Shown here: piece by piece, positions 24,330 through 36,734 of the stretch
How the letters are laid out: each line of letters opens with the position of its first letter
Numbering within the stretch: position 1 is the stretch's first letter
Source of the DNA: Siphonodentalium dalli
Lineage: Eukaryota; Mollusca; Scaphopoda; Gadilida; Siphonodentaliidae
Assembly (NCBI GenBank): GCA_032622095.1
Contig: CP136068.1
Span: forward strand, 137,585,989 to 137,649,988
Direction: 5' to 3'
DNA: 64,000 nt
Notes under the pieces: generated by a model
Database searches by the model: none
The model's input: only the letters and a program-made list of their open reading frames with translations
Told to the model about the DNA's origin: nothing
Position numbers and translations under genes: made by a program

Positions 24330-25235
24330 CAGTGATGCGGACCGGACCGGACCACCTTGGGTCTACTGCCAAGGCGGTCCAGTCCGGTCCGGTCCAGGCC
24401 ATTACGGTCCGGTACACATGCCTGGACCGGTCCAAAACTGTCCGGTCCACCTATAATAGGCTATATGTTAATGAATTCTCTGTTTTCTCAAAGTTTTTAC
24501 TCTGTATATATATATAGTACAAACTATAAGTTACTGAGTTCAGTGCATTGCAATGATTCCATATATGTTAAAACTGACATTGTTTGCCAATTGTATGCAT
24601 CATTGTCTGTCTCTGGCGGGATATTCTGGGAACGATGCACGATAATAGTATTTCTAGTAATGCGAACATGTACTAATTAAATGTATTGGACAGATAAAAA
24701 GCTAGGGGCAGAATGTGTCATAACCAATCTAACATGGCACTCAACTGATCGTATTCATGATTCGTATCATACTTATTTTCATTAAATTGAAATTTAAACG
24801 AAATAACTATACTGATGACAATTATACAAATGTGTACTAATATGACTACTACATTAATATTGGAGTCTTGGAGATTGTGATGGCTGATTGTATAATCCTG
24901 ACAATTACAGTTATATACCTAAGTACAACTACCATTGGATTAATGTGACTGTCTTTCATTATAAGGAAATTGACATGTACAAAGTACATCTATACATTGT
25001 TTTCGTGGCATCAAACGTATAATATATATTAACCACTTGGATGCGTCAATACATCGTTGCTAATTGATAGGACGGCAAATACGCAATAATATTCGCGATA
25101 GTTTATTATAACTGAAGTAAAATAGTGGACCGGACCGGAGAGTACCGGTCCAGTGACACCCGATCCGGACCGGACCGCGGTCCACCCCTGGACCGCGGAC
25201 CGGACCGGTCCAAAGCGGTCCGGTCCGCATCACTA
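24330..25235. mobile_element. hAT-type non-autonomous transposon with GGTCC-rich ends
   Basis: A 906-bp element with perfect 8-bp target duplications ATGTATAT at 24322-24329 and 25236-25243. Termini are CAGTGATGCGGACCGGACC and the complement GGTCCGGTCCGCATCACTA. The outer ~120 bp on each side are packed with GGACCG/CGGTCC words in both orientations. Such subterminal motif clusters are known transposase-binding sites in hAT elements. 8-bp duplication and YAGTG ends fit hAT. The AT-rich interior has no transposase. Confidence 0.9.
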
Positions 25236-25439
25236 ATGTATATAGTTACTGGTGATAAATTATATGAAATAGCGGCGAGACATTTATAAACATATAACTT
25301 GCGATATTTCATCTTCCCGAAGTGGATTTTTGCACTTTGTAACAACATACGAAAAGCTAAAAATGTTCATAAACAGTTTGTGTCGATTAGAGCAGAAATA
25401 CCAGTATATTCATGTCTAATCCCCTGTGTATATAATTGA

Positions 25440-25490
25440 CATTCTTCCTTCAGGCGTATTTCTTTATTCAGATCGTATAGGTGGGATACA
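25440..25490. repeat. Isolated fragment of the 26.7-27.4 kb tandem unit
   Basis: CTTCCTTCAGGCGTATTTCT then TTATTCAGATCGTATAGGTG matches the core of the repeat unit found downstream. Confidence 0.5.
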
Positions 25491-25751
25491 AATACTATGT
25501 CTGAATTGGTCTCTCTCACCGATTTTTTGTGACAAAGCGCAGGTTCCCGAAGTGGTGATGAAGTTACCAAGATTTGGGAGGACCGTGATAAAGTTACACA
25601 GGTTAATCAAATATCATAGCAACCAAATATTCATCAAAATGACCACCTCCAGTAGCAATAGGTCATAAGTTATGCTCAATAGGGCTATCCCTTGCCAAAA
25701 CTGATCAGTATTTCCCTCAGTCACTTTTAAATCGTTATCATGTTGTGAGAT

Positions 25752-25930
25752 ATGCTTAACTTTTGTAACTTTATCACAATTCTCACCAACCTGTGTAACT
25801 TTTTCATAATTCTCACCAACTTGGGTAACTTTATCATAATTATCACCAACATGGGTAACTTTATCACAATTCTCACCAACCAGCGTAACGTTACCACAAT
25901 TTTCACCAACCACGGTAACTTTGTCACACA
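25752..25930. repeat. 30-bp minisatellite, about six units
   Basis: Units contain GTAACTTTATCA-AATTCTC followed by ACCAAC. Since 30 is a multiple of three, both strands read open as a repeating decapeptide (minus: VGENCDKVTQ; plus: ITILTNLGNF). A related degenerate stretch lies at 25549-25612. Coding is possible but no flanking exon structure supports it. Confidence 0.85.
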
Positions 25931-26030
25931 CACAAAAACGATGAGAGTGACCATTTCAGTGATACTATGCTCTCGTGTGTGTATGCGCATGAGTCTGTTC
26001 CCGTTTAGGAGCATTGCCGACAAAAGAGAG

Positions 26031-26640
26031 GTATAGCGGGGGGGGGTGAAAAAAAAATCCGGCACATATGCCGGGGTGGGTGGGTGGGTGGGTGGTCAAA
26101 GCCACCAACAAGCATTTTTTTTTCCGCAACTAAAAAAAAACATTTCCTGCTTGTTGTTTTAGTGTTTTGGCAATGTGTTGGGCTTCAAAACCACTTTGAA
26201 TGAGAGAAATAATGTAATTCTAACTGGTAAACTGACTGCAGGCAGTTATCGTGTTGTATTTTGTTGCAAATTTTGAAATCCAAGATGGCCGCTGGCAGCC
26301 ATGTTTTTTTGGCCGAATGACCTCAAAAATGACTCATTCCTATTTACATGTCCATGTTAACATCCATGATAAATAGTATGCACAGAAATTCATATACAGC
26401 TGTTTACAGTGAATTTCCCCCCCCCCCCCCCCGCAAATCTCTGTTTTAGTGTTAAAAGGGGGGATGGGTGTCAAAAAATGGTCGGAAAAAAACTGCCGAA
26501 AACGGAAAAAAAATTGGCGGTGGGGGTGGGTGGGTACAAAAAATGATCGAAAGGGAAAAAATGCCATACGTGCCTGAAAAAAAATTCCGACCCCCCCCCC
26601 CCCCCCCCCTGGGTATAGTTGTATTTTTGCATCGGTCATT
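26031..26640. repeat. G-rich and C-rich simple sequence with a G/C-tract-bounded insert
   Basis: 26039-26093 contains G runs and (GGGT)n, which could form a G-quadruplex. 26414-26432 and 26590-26609 are C runs bounding a segment with GGTGGGGGTGGGTGGG and many A runs. The two C-run ends look like copies of one low-complexity sequence. Confidence 0.7.
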
Positions 26641-26669
26641 GAAACGCCTTTCTTCGTTCAAAATGTAAA

Positions 26670-27425
26670 CGTGAGGCAGACTCCTTAGTATAGTTGGTGG
26701 AAATTTGAGTCTGTCTCCACCTATTAGCATTAATTGCCTACATGATAGAGCGTTTAGATGGTCGGCTACTTCCTTCAAATGTCTTTATTCAGATCGAATA
26801 GGTCGGCCGAATCGATCATACCATGACCTAGTATATTCATGTGCCTGTTGGGTGGAAATTTGAGTATGCGCCTATATATTAGCATTGACTACATGATAGA
26901 GCGATGTGATGGTTGGCATTTATCCTTTAGACGTTTATTCAGGGCGAATATGTGGATCGAAACACTGAATCCATGACCTATAGTACATTAATATGCCAGC
27001 TGGGTGGAAATATGAGTCAATATGTCCCTACATATTATAACATTGCCTATATACATGATATGGCGATGCGGTGGTCGGCTACGGTCTTTCAAAGTTAACG
27101 TCTTTATTCAGAGCGAATATAGGTTGGCCGAATTTCTTATACAATTACATACTACATGTCAGTGGGGACGAAATATGAGTATGTCCCCACATATTAGTAG
27201 CATTGCCTAAATGATTAGATGATCGGCCATCGTCGAGTCAAACGTCTTTATTCAGTGCGAATAGGTGGGCCGAATCGCTGATACCAGCATGACCTAGAAC
27301 AATCATGTGCCGGTTGTATGGAAACATGAGTCTGCCCCTATACATATTAGTATTGCCTAGGGGATATAGCCATGTGGTGATTGGAATTTGTCCTTCAGAC
27401 GTCTGTCTTTGTTTCAGCCGCGACC
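26670..27425. repeat. Tandem array of a ~155-bp unit, about five copies
   Basis: Each unit has TTTATTCAG-GCGAATA-GT, then CCATGACCTA, TGGAAA-ATGAGT, ATATTAG-ATTGCCTA and a GGTCGGC-T block. Copies start near 26670, 26785, 26935, 27100 and 27240. Divergence between units is high, so the array is old. No conserved frame is seen. Confidence 0.8.
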
Positions 27426-28063
27426 ATCCACTATACGTGACCTGATTAGTCACAGCGTGATATCACATCGGAGATGTTTTCACCAGTGGTTTACACAGCG
27501 TTATCTAATTTGCCGGGATCGATGAACGGCTGTGTTGCGGGTCAGGATATCTGATTGATTTCCGATCATTGTCTGTGTGGATGTGAGTCAACTTAGTGAA
27601 CTCGTGGAACACTGGATCTCAAATTACCCAAACATATGGGGCATTGCACGATTTGTATATCATACACGCAGTGTGGATGCGAGCCGATTTAGTTAACTCA
27701 CAGAACACTTGATATTAAATTACACAAAAACGCATGCAATTATGCCCTTTTTATTATATTGTGTGGATGTGAGTCAACCTATTGAATTCGCGGAGAGAAG
27801 CACATCTCAAATTACACAAGAAACGCGGTCAGGGTGACTCAGGAATAACATTATGTAAACTATTAATCTGACAAATTGAAAGACTATTTAACTTCCAATT
27901 TTAAGATGGCGCAATGATGACTTGTTTATAAACATTGGGAGTCGATCATGGATCATCGTAGCCAATTTTTCAAATACTAATTCTTTAACAAACACAACTA
28001 CATTTTTCAAGATAGTGCAATAAAAAAGCTATATATGGCTTAACTAGTGCAGGTAATATTTCA
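27426..28063. other. Non-coding; three ~130-bp related segments
   Basis: GTGTGGATGTGAGTCAACTTA at about 27575, GTGTGGATGCGAGCCGATTTA at about 27671 and GTGTGGATGTGAGTCAACCTA at about 27760 are diverged repeats, each followed by CAGAACACT/CACATCTCAAATTACAC text. No gene seen. Confidence 0.5.
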
Positions 28064-28496
28064 TTTTATATAAGACTAGCAGGGTTACCCGGCGTTGTCC
28101 ATGCGAAAGTGGTAGAACCCATCTGTTGTGAACATTTAGCAATATCGCAACAATCTCCTCCAGAGCGCACCAGTCATGCTTACTTTCTTACTCTGTAACC
28201 GGCTGGGTACCAGTCCGTGTTTCTATATTTAGCATAGGATTTTCCAGCAAAAAATGGCGAAACCCGATCACTCCAAAGTAAAATGTTCTATGTGCTTTGA
28301 GAACAATTCCCACACTAAAACATAATGACAGAATGGAAAATCAGAGCGGTAGTTTTGTTGACGATTGTCGCAAGCTACTCGTCAATATTGCAGCAAATTA
28401 GAACTCTTGTGCTTGACTTGCCGTTCGAGTTGTGACAATTTCGTACACTACACGTGCGTTTATACTATTGTGATGATAAAATAATCGGGAGAACCG

Positions 28497-28665
28497 AATC
28501 ACACCGTTTCGAAATATGGTTCTTCGGTTTTAGTTGGACTTTTCAAACATAAGGTCCAAAATTTTGTTCGATATGTTGTGTGCTTAATATGGGCAGCATG
28601 TTGATCTGTTCGCTTAGTGTATATTTTAATTTCGCGGAAGTCCACCAAATGTGGGTGAAATGTCA
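28497..28665 (+). repeat. Dispersed repeat, partner of 2855-3055
   Basis: See 2855-3055. In this copy a 72-residue frame runs on through 28798, without a recognisable domain. Confidence 0.55.
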
Positions 28666-28799
28666 CCGGAAGCAGCGGTCTTACCGAGTCAACAAGGGAT
28701 GTAAACCCTGCATGGAGTTTGGCATCACAAAACGTCATTCCTATATCGCCGAAGTGATTGTCATTTTGTTTATCGCGATTAATTGCTCCCACCAATAAA

Positions 28800-29600
28800 G
28801 AAGTATTTATTCATTTACAACTGTGTGTATAATGGTACAGTCGACGTGGTTGGAATTGGCGTATGTTTGTTTGTTTGTTTTTGTTTAATATTTTTAGTGG
28901 GATCAAAACATGAACATCATAAACACATTAGTTCTCAAAAATAAAAGACGACAAGTGAGTTTTACATATATAGAGATGTATATTTCAATCTAATGGGTTA
29001 GACTAAGATTTTTAGGACACCTGGTTACCATATATCAGCGAAGATACAAGTATGTTAAATAAATGTCCAGATGCTGCTCTGTTCATGGTACTATGCTGGC
29101 TAATTGTTCTCTGTTTAAAATAAATGTTGCTATATATCAGCTCCATATGCCCGACACAGAGAGAGATTTTAAGTTATTTATGTTATGATATGAGTCTCTT
29201 CTAAATAAAATTAAAGTAATCCTCTGTATCGTGTAGATTAACCCTTGTCAGATGACAGTATTGGAGTCATGTGCTACGGACTGTGTTCTACTTTATCTCA
29301 GACGAAAGCTATATTTGGCTGCGCACTGTGACCACTATTTTTGAACAGGAATTCTATACATTTCCATCTATTTCCAATATATGTATTTCTTAAATAGATT
29401 GACATATATAATCGTATATAATGCTTTCTTCTGTTTTGCTAGCTCCCCATATAAATATGACAGTTGTGAACATAGTATTATTCAAGTGACTTATATAATT
29501 CGGTCGCCATTTGTCGAGATTGTGAAATTTGAACGCCAAAGACTCATTAGAACGAATTATGGAGATGATTATATAACTTTGGCGGATATCGGCGACTAAA
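28800..29600. other. No gene or clear element seen
   Basis: AT-rich sequence with (GTTT)n near 28867. Open frames at 29381-29599 (+) and 29390-29647 (-) overlap each other and show no domain. Confidence 0.45.
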
Positions 29601-29602
29601 AC

Positions 29603-29812
29603 ATTCTTATCAATATCAGTGTACCTCCTCTCTCTAACCCTGATCAATACCAGTGTCCCTCCTCTCTATCAATGTCCCTCCTCTCTCAATATCAGTGTCC
29701 CTCCTCTCTCAATATCAGTGTCCCTCCTCTCTCAATATCAGTGTCCCTCCTCTCTCCAACCCTGATCCGTCAATATCAGTGTCCCTCCTCTCTCCATCCC
29801 TGATCCAAACGA
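29603..29812. repeat. 23-bp minisatellite
   Basis: Units of CAATATCAGTGTCCCTCC plus TCTCT occur about seven times, with longer higher-order units ending CCCTGATC. Young, nearly identical units. Confidence 0.9.
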
Positions 29813-30100
29813 CAGTAAATGTGGCGTCTTTAAATCATTTGTTTAATTCCTCGTATCATTGGAGAATAACGTATATGATTTTGGTGGAAGTTAGTGCTAA
29901 ACATATTTGTGTCAGCTTTGGTGCCCCTGTCCTCCACATTCATGTCTTGAATGGCGACACTTTTGACATATTTAAACCACGTCCTTTGTGCATGTTCTCT
30001 ATACATGCGTCTATATGGTAAATCTGATATAAGTCTTAGAATGTATCGCCTCAGATCGAAGAACACAAGGATATATTTATTTTTTCATCGACGATGAACA

Positions 30101-30649
30101 TTAAAGATACGGGCGGCGTTGGCGGTGGGTATACATGTACATAATGCTGTAAAATATTCATCTCCGTCAAAAACCGCCATAAACAGAAAGAATAGTAAAA
30201 TATAGACAGACCTTGTTCCCATACCAATCAGAAATATGGCATAAACAGTATGTTATTGTCAACTGTTTTCCTTTCTTATGTAAACAAAAGCAAAAAACGT
30301 TACATAACCTGGCTTTTGTTTAGATCCGGATATGGTAAACATAAAGAGCGTTATTTGTTACTGATTTCCCGATATGGAAATAATAAAGAGCGTTTATATA
30401 ATTTGTGTGTGATTAACCAATAGAATTGCGCTGTGTTATGTAAACAAAAGCAAAACTTATGTAACTTATGTAACACGAGCAGGCCCTTGTTTACGTATAT
30501 ACCATCGTACTTCTTGACGACAATATAGTGAATATACTATTTACGCGCTGATTATGTTTGGCATATGAACAAAACTATATATATTTTAATATTCCTTCTG
30601 TTGATGGCGATTTGAATATTTCTGCAACGAACGCCGCCCGTACCTTTAA
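30101..30649. mobile_element. TTAA element family G, copy 2
   Basis: TTAA at both ends; termini TTAAAGATACGGGCGGCGTT and GCCGCCCGTACCTTTAA. Closely similar to copies 1 and 3, with a tandem expansion of AACTTATGT and of ATATAGTGA inside. Confidence 0.85.
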
Positions 30650-31198
30650 AGAGCGTTTCGTGTTAATACTTTTTCTGATATCCATGATAAAATAAAGAGC
30701 GTCTGTACAGTAGGTTCCACTTTTGTGCAGAGAAATGAAAACAGCTGATAAATTTCGATGACTTTAGTAAGTATTTTCGATACATATATCAGTATATCAG
30801 TATGTGAGTATCCCCTTATACGCACACGATTTGATAGAGAAATATACTTAATCGGGTTCACGACGAGATATCGATTGACAATCGAACGCAGTAACATGTG
30901 TCACGCGGGGTTAGGATGACATTTCGAATGTGAACTAATCCCTATATGCACCGGTATATATAAGTCCACGATGGGCTCATTTCAGATTCAATTAAGTCCA
31001 ATATGAACCTATGTGAATACCTAGGTCCAATATGAACCTATTTTAACGAGATGTTGGCTTTATTTAGATGTGAAATAAAAACCCCTATATACCAGTGACT
31101 ATATATATGAACGTAATGCGGTGACATGAACTTTTTGAAGTTCCAGACATTGAGATTACTGAGAGATTTGTGATAAAAAAAACAAGTCTCTTCAACGT
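30650..31198. other. Non-coding flank with AAAGAGCG motifs
   Basis: AAAGAGCGTTTCG at 30648 and AATAAAGAGCGTCTG at 30692 continue the motif series seen inside family G. No gene seen. Confidence 0.4.
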
Positions 31199-31335
31199 CA
31201 CCTTGACGACATTCTGCATACCCGTTACATTGACGACATTCTGCATACCCGTTACCTTGACGACATTCTGCATGCCCGTTACCTTGACGACATTCTGCAT
31301 GCCCGTTACCTTGACGACATTCTGCATGCCCGTTT
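31199..31335. repeat. 27-bp minisatellite, five units
   Basis: Units of ACCTTGACGACATTCTGCAT plus ACCCGTT, differing at two positions. Reads open in both directions because 27 is a multiple of three. Confidence 0.92.
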
Positions 31336-31359
31336 CAATTAATGTCTGTTAGCATAACC

Positions 31360-31790
31360 CTTTCTATACTGAATAGATTCTCCCATTCAGTTATACATTT
31401 GAATGGTTTCACTGCACCAAATTTAGAATTTAATTTCATTTAAACGTCACGTATTTTCCATTAATGTCTAGATTTACGGGATATACGGATCATGTAAATG
31501 TCAATAAATTTGAAATATAGGTGAGATTTACGTGGGCTATATGGACACCCACTGTTCCACATTTATGTGGAAATTACGTGTCTGTAAATCCCACTTATAT
31601 GTAAAATTTATGGAAATGTACGTGATCTATATAATTATTATATGCCACAAATCTAGACAATTAATGGAAAATACGTGACATCTAAACGAAATTAAATTTC
31701 AAATATACGTGCAATTTAAGAACCATTTATATTCGAAAGAACTCATTTATGGATGGGTTTAAATTTAAATATACACGAAACTTACACCTA
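31360..31790. mobile_element. Foldback element with arms near 31395-31475 and 31655-31735
   Basis: TTTCATTTAAACGTCACGTA ... TTCCATTAATGTCTAGATT on the left is inverted as AAATCTAGACAATTAATGGAA ... TACGTGACATCTAAACGAAA on the right (each arm quoted in parts). Smaller inverted repeats lie between them. ACCCTTTCTATACTGAAT at 31367 resembles the P2 terminus, so a P2 fragment may border it. Target duplication not resolved. Confidence 0.55.
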
Positions 31791-33040
31791 ATTTGTATTC
31801 TTAATAAAACGTTTGCGGATACAGTTACATGTATATCCACATCTATGTGCCCTTTGCGAGAAACTTTATATATGCCAATGCTATGCATCTTTTAAATCAG
31901 CTTTATCCATATAATAGACAGCATTATCCATGTCACCCAATCGCACAATCTTGGTGGTTAATGTTTGATATTGATCTGAAAATAAAGGGATATATGTGAA
32001 GTTGGTATGATAAGATCATGAATGTAAAATAGAAATAGAATCTATAAATTATACTCATATACAAATTGCATAAATTTCTACATTTGTTTATCCTGACTTA
32101 AATTTCATATACATACATATATATATACCTTTATTTTTATCTCTCCAAACCGCGGGCAATTCTCTGTGTGACGTATTTGAAACTCGCCTATATTGATAAG
32201 ATGGGCCACTTATAATTACTGTACAGTGAAGTCTGTTCTCCATACAAGCGTGCATGGCTGTATACAATAGCGGAAATTCTATTCAATCAATCTAAGTGCG
32301 GCGACTATACAGAGACATGAGTTATGTAACACCCGCGGTGGTCAGTTATAGCTATAGCTGGGATGTTGCATATTTTTAAATAAACGTGAGTTAAATGTCA
32401 CCTATATTCAATACATGAAAAATACGTGATATTACCATATCTGTAAACCTCACTTTTCGTTCATTGTCTATTGATTATTTAGGTGTGTTTATTATTTATT
32501 TAAATTGTTTCATTTAATAAAAGCAGACGACAGATAGATAATAAAAGAGTAGAATGATTTATATTTATTGGTGAGAAATGATGATGATAAGATATAATAA
32601 GGTTGTGCGTTGAACTTATTTTCTTTAAAGGAACTATTTGTCAGTGAGTATTTAGTATAGAAATGGTTAATACCTGGCCGACTTGGAAATTTCATCAGAC
32701 GCAATTCTTGTTTGAGCTGAAGGAGATATACTTTGATATAGTCACGTGCCGCTCGTTCTGTAAAGCTGGAAATTCTATTGATTCTCTGTAATGTGATATA
32801 CCTCTCTATAAAACACTCATAAAGCTTCTCCATTATGCTGATTATAGCAGGATCTGACCCCTCATCTGAGAATAACCTCCAGGGGCATATGATTTGGTGC
32901 TTTCTTGGTCAATTATGTAGATTTCGGAACATCAATGATGAACGCTGCCTCACCAAAATATCTGGGCTCGAAGCTCTCTGTGGAAATCACAATTTCAGAA
33001 AGTGCTTGTTTTGTTTGGATACTTGACGGACTTTAGTTTG
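31791..33040. other. No gene seen; very AT-rich
   Basis: Contains a further partial copy of the 31.4-kb foldback arm (ATGAAAAATACGTGATATTA at about 32417). Minus-strand frame 32833-32510 (107 residues) has no recognisable domain. Confidence 0.4.
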
Positions 33041-33473
33041 TTAAGGGTACTCAATCCGATTCGATGGTCCCCATATCATCAGATTCCGACAACAACAAGA
33101 TTTTCTGAAATGCCGCTTCAGTTGTCAGAATCGATTAATTGCTCAAAAATAATGCTAACGCAGTCAACTATAGCATAAAATTGATAAATTATCAACTTTT
33201 TGTTCAACGAATATTGCCGGTTTGTCAAATATCTGACACAAAAAAGCCACTTGATTTTAGAGTTATCCATCTTTATCCGCAATTTGGTCAGAGAAAGTAT
33301 TCTCGTCTGCTGTTTACTGGGCCACCAAAAATTAAAATAATAGATTTAAAAATCGATATCTGATCACTCTGAGCTTTGATGGGTGGGTTCCTCGACTCGA
33401 ATCAAATATCTTTTACCTCCGAAGTCAAGGAAATAGTAATCTGCGAGGGTTAATTAGGATTGAGTACCTTTAA
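33041..33473. mobile_element. TTAA element family D, copy 1
   Basis: 433 bp with TTAA ends and inverted termini TTAAGGGTACTCAATCC / GGATTGAGTACCTTTAA. Homologous to 54881-55322. Non-coding: the 74-residue frame here is not conserved as a protein in the other copy. Confidence 0.85.
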
Positions 33474-33572
33474 CTTATTTTGTAAATGATTTCTGTTCAA
33501 TTGGATATACGCTCAAATAAAAGTCTCTTCTGATTATATAGCATAGCAAGACTTGTTAGTCCTTCCAGTTGT

Positions 33573-34226
33573 TCGATCATGCCATGAATCTCTACTATGG
33601 CTAACGCCCGTAGAGATCATATTCCACCAATACAGAACCCGGAAACTTTTTGAAGTTTTGACAGGGAACCATTTAAAGTCGAAAAAATAACGCAGGGAAA
33701 ATATTTCTTATATTTATTAGCATGTTTCTTACTAATGTACTTCACTGTACGTGAAGGTCCCAACTCGAACGGTAGAGATCATATTCCACCAGTACAGAAC
33801 CTGGAAACCTTGTGAAGTTTTGACAGGGAACCTTTTAAAAGTCGAAAAAATAACGCAGGGAAAATATTTCTTAGTTATCAGCTGTTTCTCACTATATACG
33901 TGAAAGTCCCAACTCGAAATTTCCCGCTCTAAGCGACTTTGTGAGAGATTTTGCTTTGCTTCGCTTACAATTATGGAATTTCTCATGGGTAAATAATTCG
34001 ATGGTTATTGCGATATGGGCTCACAGAACAGCATACAGTTTCCAGTTGGGACCTTCACCTATACAGTGAAGTAGATATCAAGTAACAGGTAATAACAAAG
34101 AAGTATATAATCCCTGCGTTATTTTTCGACTTTATAAGGTTCCCTGTCAAAAGTTCCAAGATATTGTACTGGTGGAATATGATCTCTACGGGCGTTAGCC
34201 AGAGTAGAGATTCGTGGCATGATCAA
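33573..34226. mobile_element. Foldback transposon with 9-bp target duplication
   Basis: TCCAGTTGT is present at 33564-33572 and 34227-34235. Inside, TCGATCATGCCATGAATCTC pairs with the complementary right end GATTCGTGGCATGATCAA, and arms of about 140 bp continue through TAACGCCCGTAGAGATCATA and TTTTGACAGGGAACC. The left arm is itself duplicated (33600-33710 and 33770-33880). 9-bp duplications fit Mutator-like elements, but there is no coding evidence for the superfamily. Confidence 0.8.
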
Positions 34227-34277
34227 TCCAGTTGTATATGCCTGGATTTTATGATTTGAATATCGGGTTTATCGTCG

Positions 34278-34536
34278 TTAACCCTTTACCCAACAAACCG
34301 GCCAAAACCGGCCAAATAAAGCTTCAACAGCATATATAAGAGAATTAATGCATTGGCCTAAATAAAATCTTTTTTTTAACACTTTTTACCATTTTTTCTT
34401 ACATTCTTTAACAATTTTATAATTTTTAATGTGTTAAACCAATGCATTCTCTTATATATGCGAGGCGACCTATGGTCGACTCGCATATATAAGAGAATGC
34501 ATTGGCACAGGGCCCTTCTGTTGGCTAAAGGGTTAA
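34278..34536. mobile_element. Twin-hairpin TTAA element (P1), copy d, deleted
   Basis: TTAA ends and CCCTTTACCCAACA terminus. The right hairpin is complete (about 34439-34505); most of the left hairpin and preceding text are deleted. Confidence 0.85.
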
Positions 34537-36162
34537 AAGACATTACATCGTATATATATACCATGACGTTATTGGTGTTACGATTTTATGGACAACGGAA
34601 GGACCGCACAAATGGTTATAGTTTCACCACTTTAGGTTGAAACCACCGAACTCAAGAAGGTAACTGACAAGCGTGTTCAAATCCACGACCAATTGATCTT
34701 TCCTTTCGTTGATCGCAAATCCGCGGTTATCGAGTACAAATTGCCATCGCTATGTTTAGGTGGTTTATGTTTGCCAAATGCGCCATGCACATAACCAACT
34801 GAGCCACCGGCGATAGCTTGTACCCTTGGACTATCGACCGGTATTTACCAATTAATAGGCAGGTTCAGCCACGCTTACGTGCATGCATCTCGCAACGTGT
34901 GTTGCTATGTTATTGCTATATAGAGATATATCTCGCGAGAAATTAATGTCAGATGATTTGGTGGCATGAAACCAGCTAAACATGTTCATATTGATATCGA
35001 CATGCAGCGTGTGGCAAAACATATAAACAATACAGATGGTGTGGTAATATTCCACTATGCGATCATCAAAACGGCCAATTGACTTTAATTAAAATAAAAC
35101 CAGTCTCAGATGCATGGTAATTAGTAGCATTCTTGTATCGGTCGCATAATGATCTTCGCTCTTTGAAATTATCTCCTCCCATCTTGGAAGATGGATTATT
35201 GTTCTTTGCTATAAGTCGCACGTTACACACCGGACCTCTTGTATAGGCTACTAAGAACGTGTCATCATAGTGGTCACGAGTGATGTGAGTCAGGTGTCTT
35301 TCGTTGACAAAATAAATTACAATTAGTTACACGTATACCTTTACTGAACGTTTACTGAACATCTCTAATATCCAATGTAGAGAGGGTTAACTTCAAAATA
35401 AATACGGACTGGCATCAAATAAATTGGACGCTACAATGTAGCATATGTGGAAACTTAATTTAAAAAAAACAACACTTCTGTCATAGTGACATGCATAAAT
35501 ATCATTTGTATTCGACATAATTCCAGACAGGGTTATAGCTAATATGTGCACACCAGCCTTTAATTTACTCTTTAAATATCGACACACCCTTGGTAAACAT
35601 GTCTGAAATCTGGTAAAATTGTTGAGAGAATTTTTGTGGTTTATTTATTTTCCCTCTAAAATGCACACATCTGCTAAATACTTACACCTGCAGTAACAAA
35701 GCCTGGTTTTCTCGTTCAAAAAGTTATGTTTTTTCAATGCAGGGATTCATGAAAGCAAGAAAATAACCGCTGTCTTTGTTGTTTGTTCTGAATGATGGTT
35801 GTTTTATCTCTTGTTTATTTTGACATGGTGCAGAACACAGGGAATATAGGATTCTGCATACATTTGCACTCATCATTCGAGACATTGAGACAACCCCACT
35901 TCGTATAACAGGGACCCCATGCACGCGGAGGGTGCATTTTTTACTTAAGGACCACGATGCACTCGGGTTTTGTGATCAATTAGAGCTATTTTGGTCGCGG
36001 AACTGTAAAGTTGAATGGCATATGTTGTTTGTCTTATTGTAATGGAAGTCAATTCCCTGTTCGCCCGTCTTAAATCACGATATAAGTGCCACCAGCGGGA
36101 CTAAATAATTCCAACTCTCTGCAGAAGTGGCACCGATTCTGGTTCTCGTTAGAAAACCGAAG
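34537..36162. other. No gene or clear element seen
   Basis: Unique-looking AT-rich DNA with short open frames only. Confidence 0.45.
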
Positions 36163-36691
36163 TTAAAGATACGGGCGGTGTTGGCGGTGGGTATGCTGTT
36201 CAAATATTCACCTCCGTCAAAAACCGCCATAAACAGAAGGAATAGTAAAATATAGACAGGCTTTGTTCTTATACCAATAATAAATATGGCATGAACAGTA
36301 TGTTATTGTCAATTATTTTTCCTTTGCTATGTAAACAAAAGCAAAAAACGCTACGTTACCAGACTTTTGTTTAGATCCGGATATGGTAAACATAAAGAGC
36401 GTTATTTGTTACTGTTTTCCTGATATGGATATTAAGAAAGAGCGTTTATATAATGTGTGTGTGATTAACCAATATAATTGCGCTGTGTTATGTAAACAGA
36501 ATCAAAACTTCTGTGACACGAGCAGGTTCTTGTTTATGTACACCATCGTACGTCTTGACGATAATATACTAATACGCGCTGATTATGTTTGGCATATGAA
36601 CAAAACTATATATATTTTTAATATTCCTTCCGTTGATGGCGATTTGAACAAATATGAATATTTCTGCAACGAACGCCGCCCGTTCCTTTAA
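36163..36691. mobile_element. TTAA element family G, copy 3
   Basis: 529 bp, TTAA ends, termini TTAAAGATACGGGCGGTGTT / CGCCGCCCGTTCCTTTAA. A 102-residue frame at 36383-36691 is open only in this copy; copies 1 and 2 have stops in it. Confidence 0.85.
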
Positions 36692-36734
36692 AGGAACGTG
36701 GCGGTTTACATGGAGCCCCAAATAAAACCGAGCT

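Noticed and set aside
25614-25931. 105-residue minus-strand frame with a repeating VGENCDKVTQ-like peptide
   Set aside because: Explained by the 30-bp minisatellite; the opposite strand is equally open.
28075-28110. ACTAGCAGGGTTACCCGGCG, resembling the start of a repeat common in invertebrates
   Set aside because: Only one copy in the window and no boundaries, so not annotated as an element.
26667-31335. Regularly spaced repeats considered as a CRISPR array
   Set aside because: Units are contiguous tandem repeats without unique spacers, in a eukaryotic sequence context.
34680-34815. tRNA-like motifs (GTTCAAATCC on plus, TGGCTCAGTTGG on minus)
   Set aside because: The A-box-like and B-box-like motifs are on opposite strands and no cloverleaf can be drawn.
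36383-36691. 102-residue frame within family G copy 3
   Set aside because: Interrupted by stops in copies 1 and 2; no domain.
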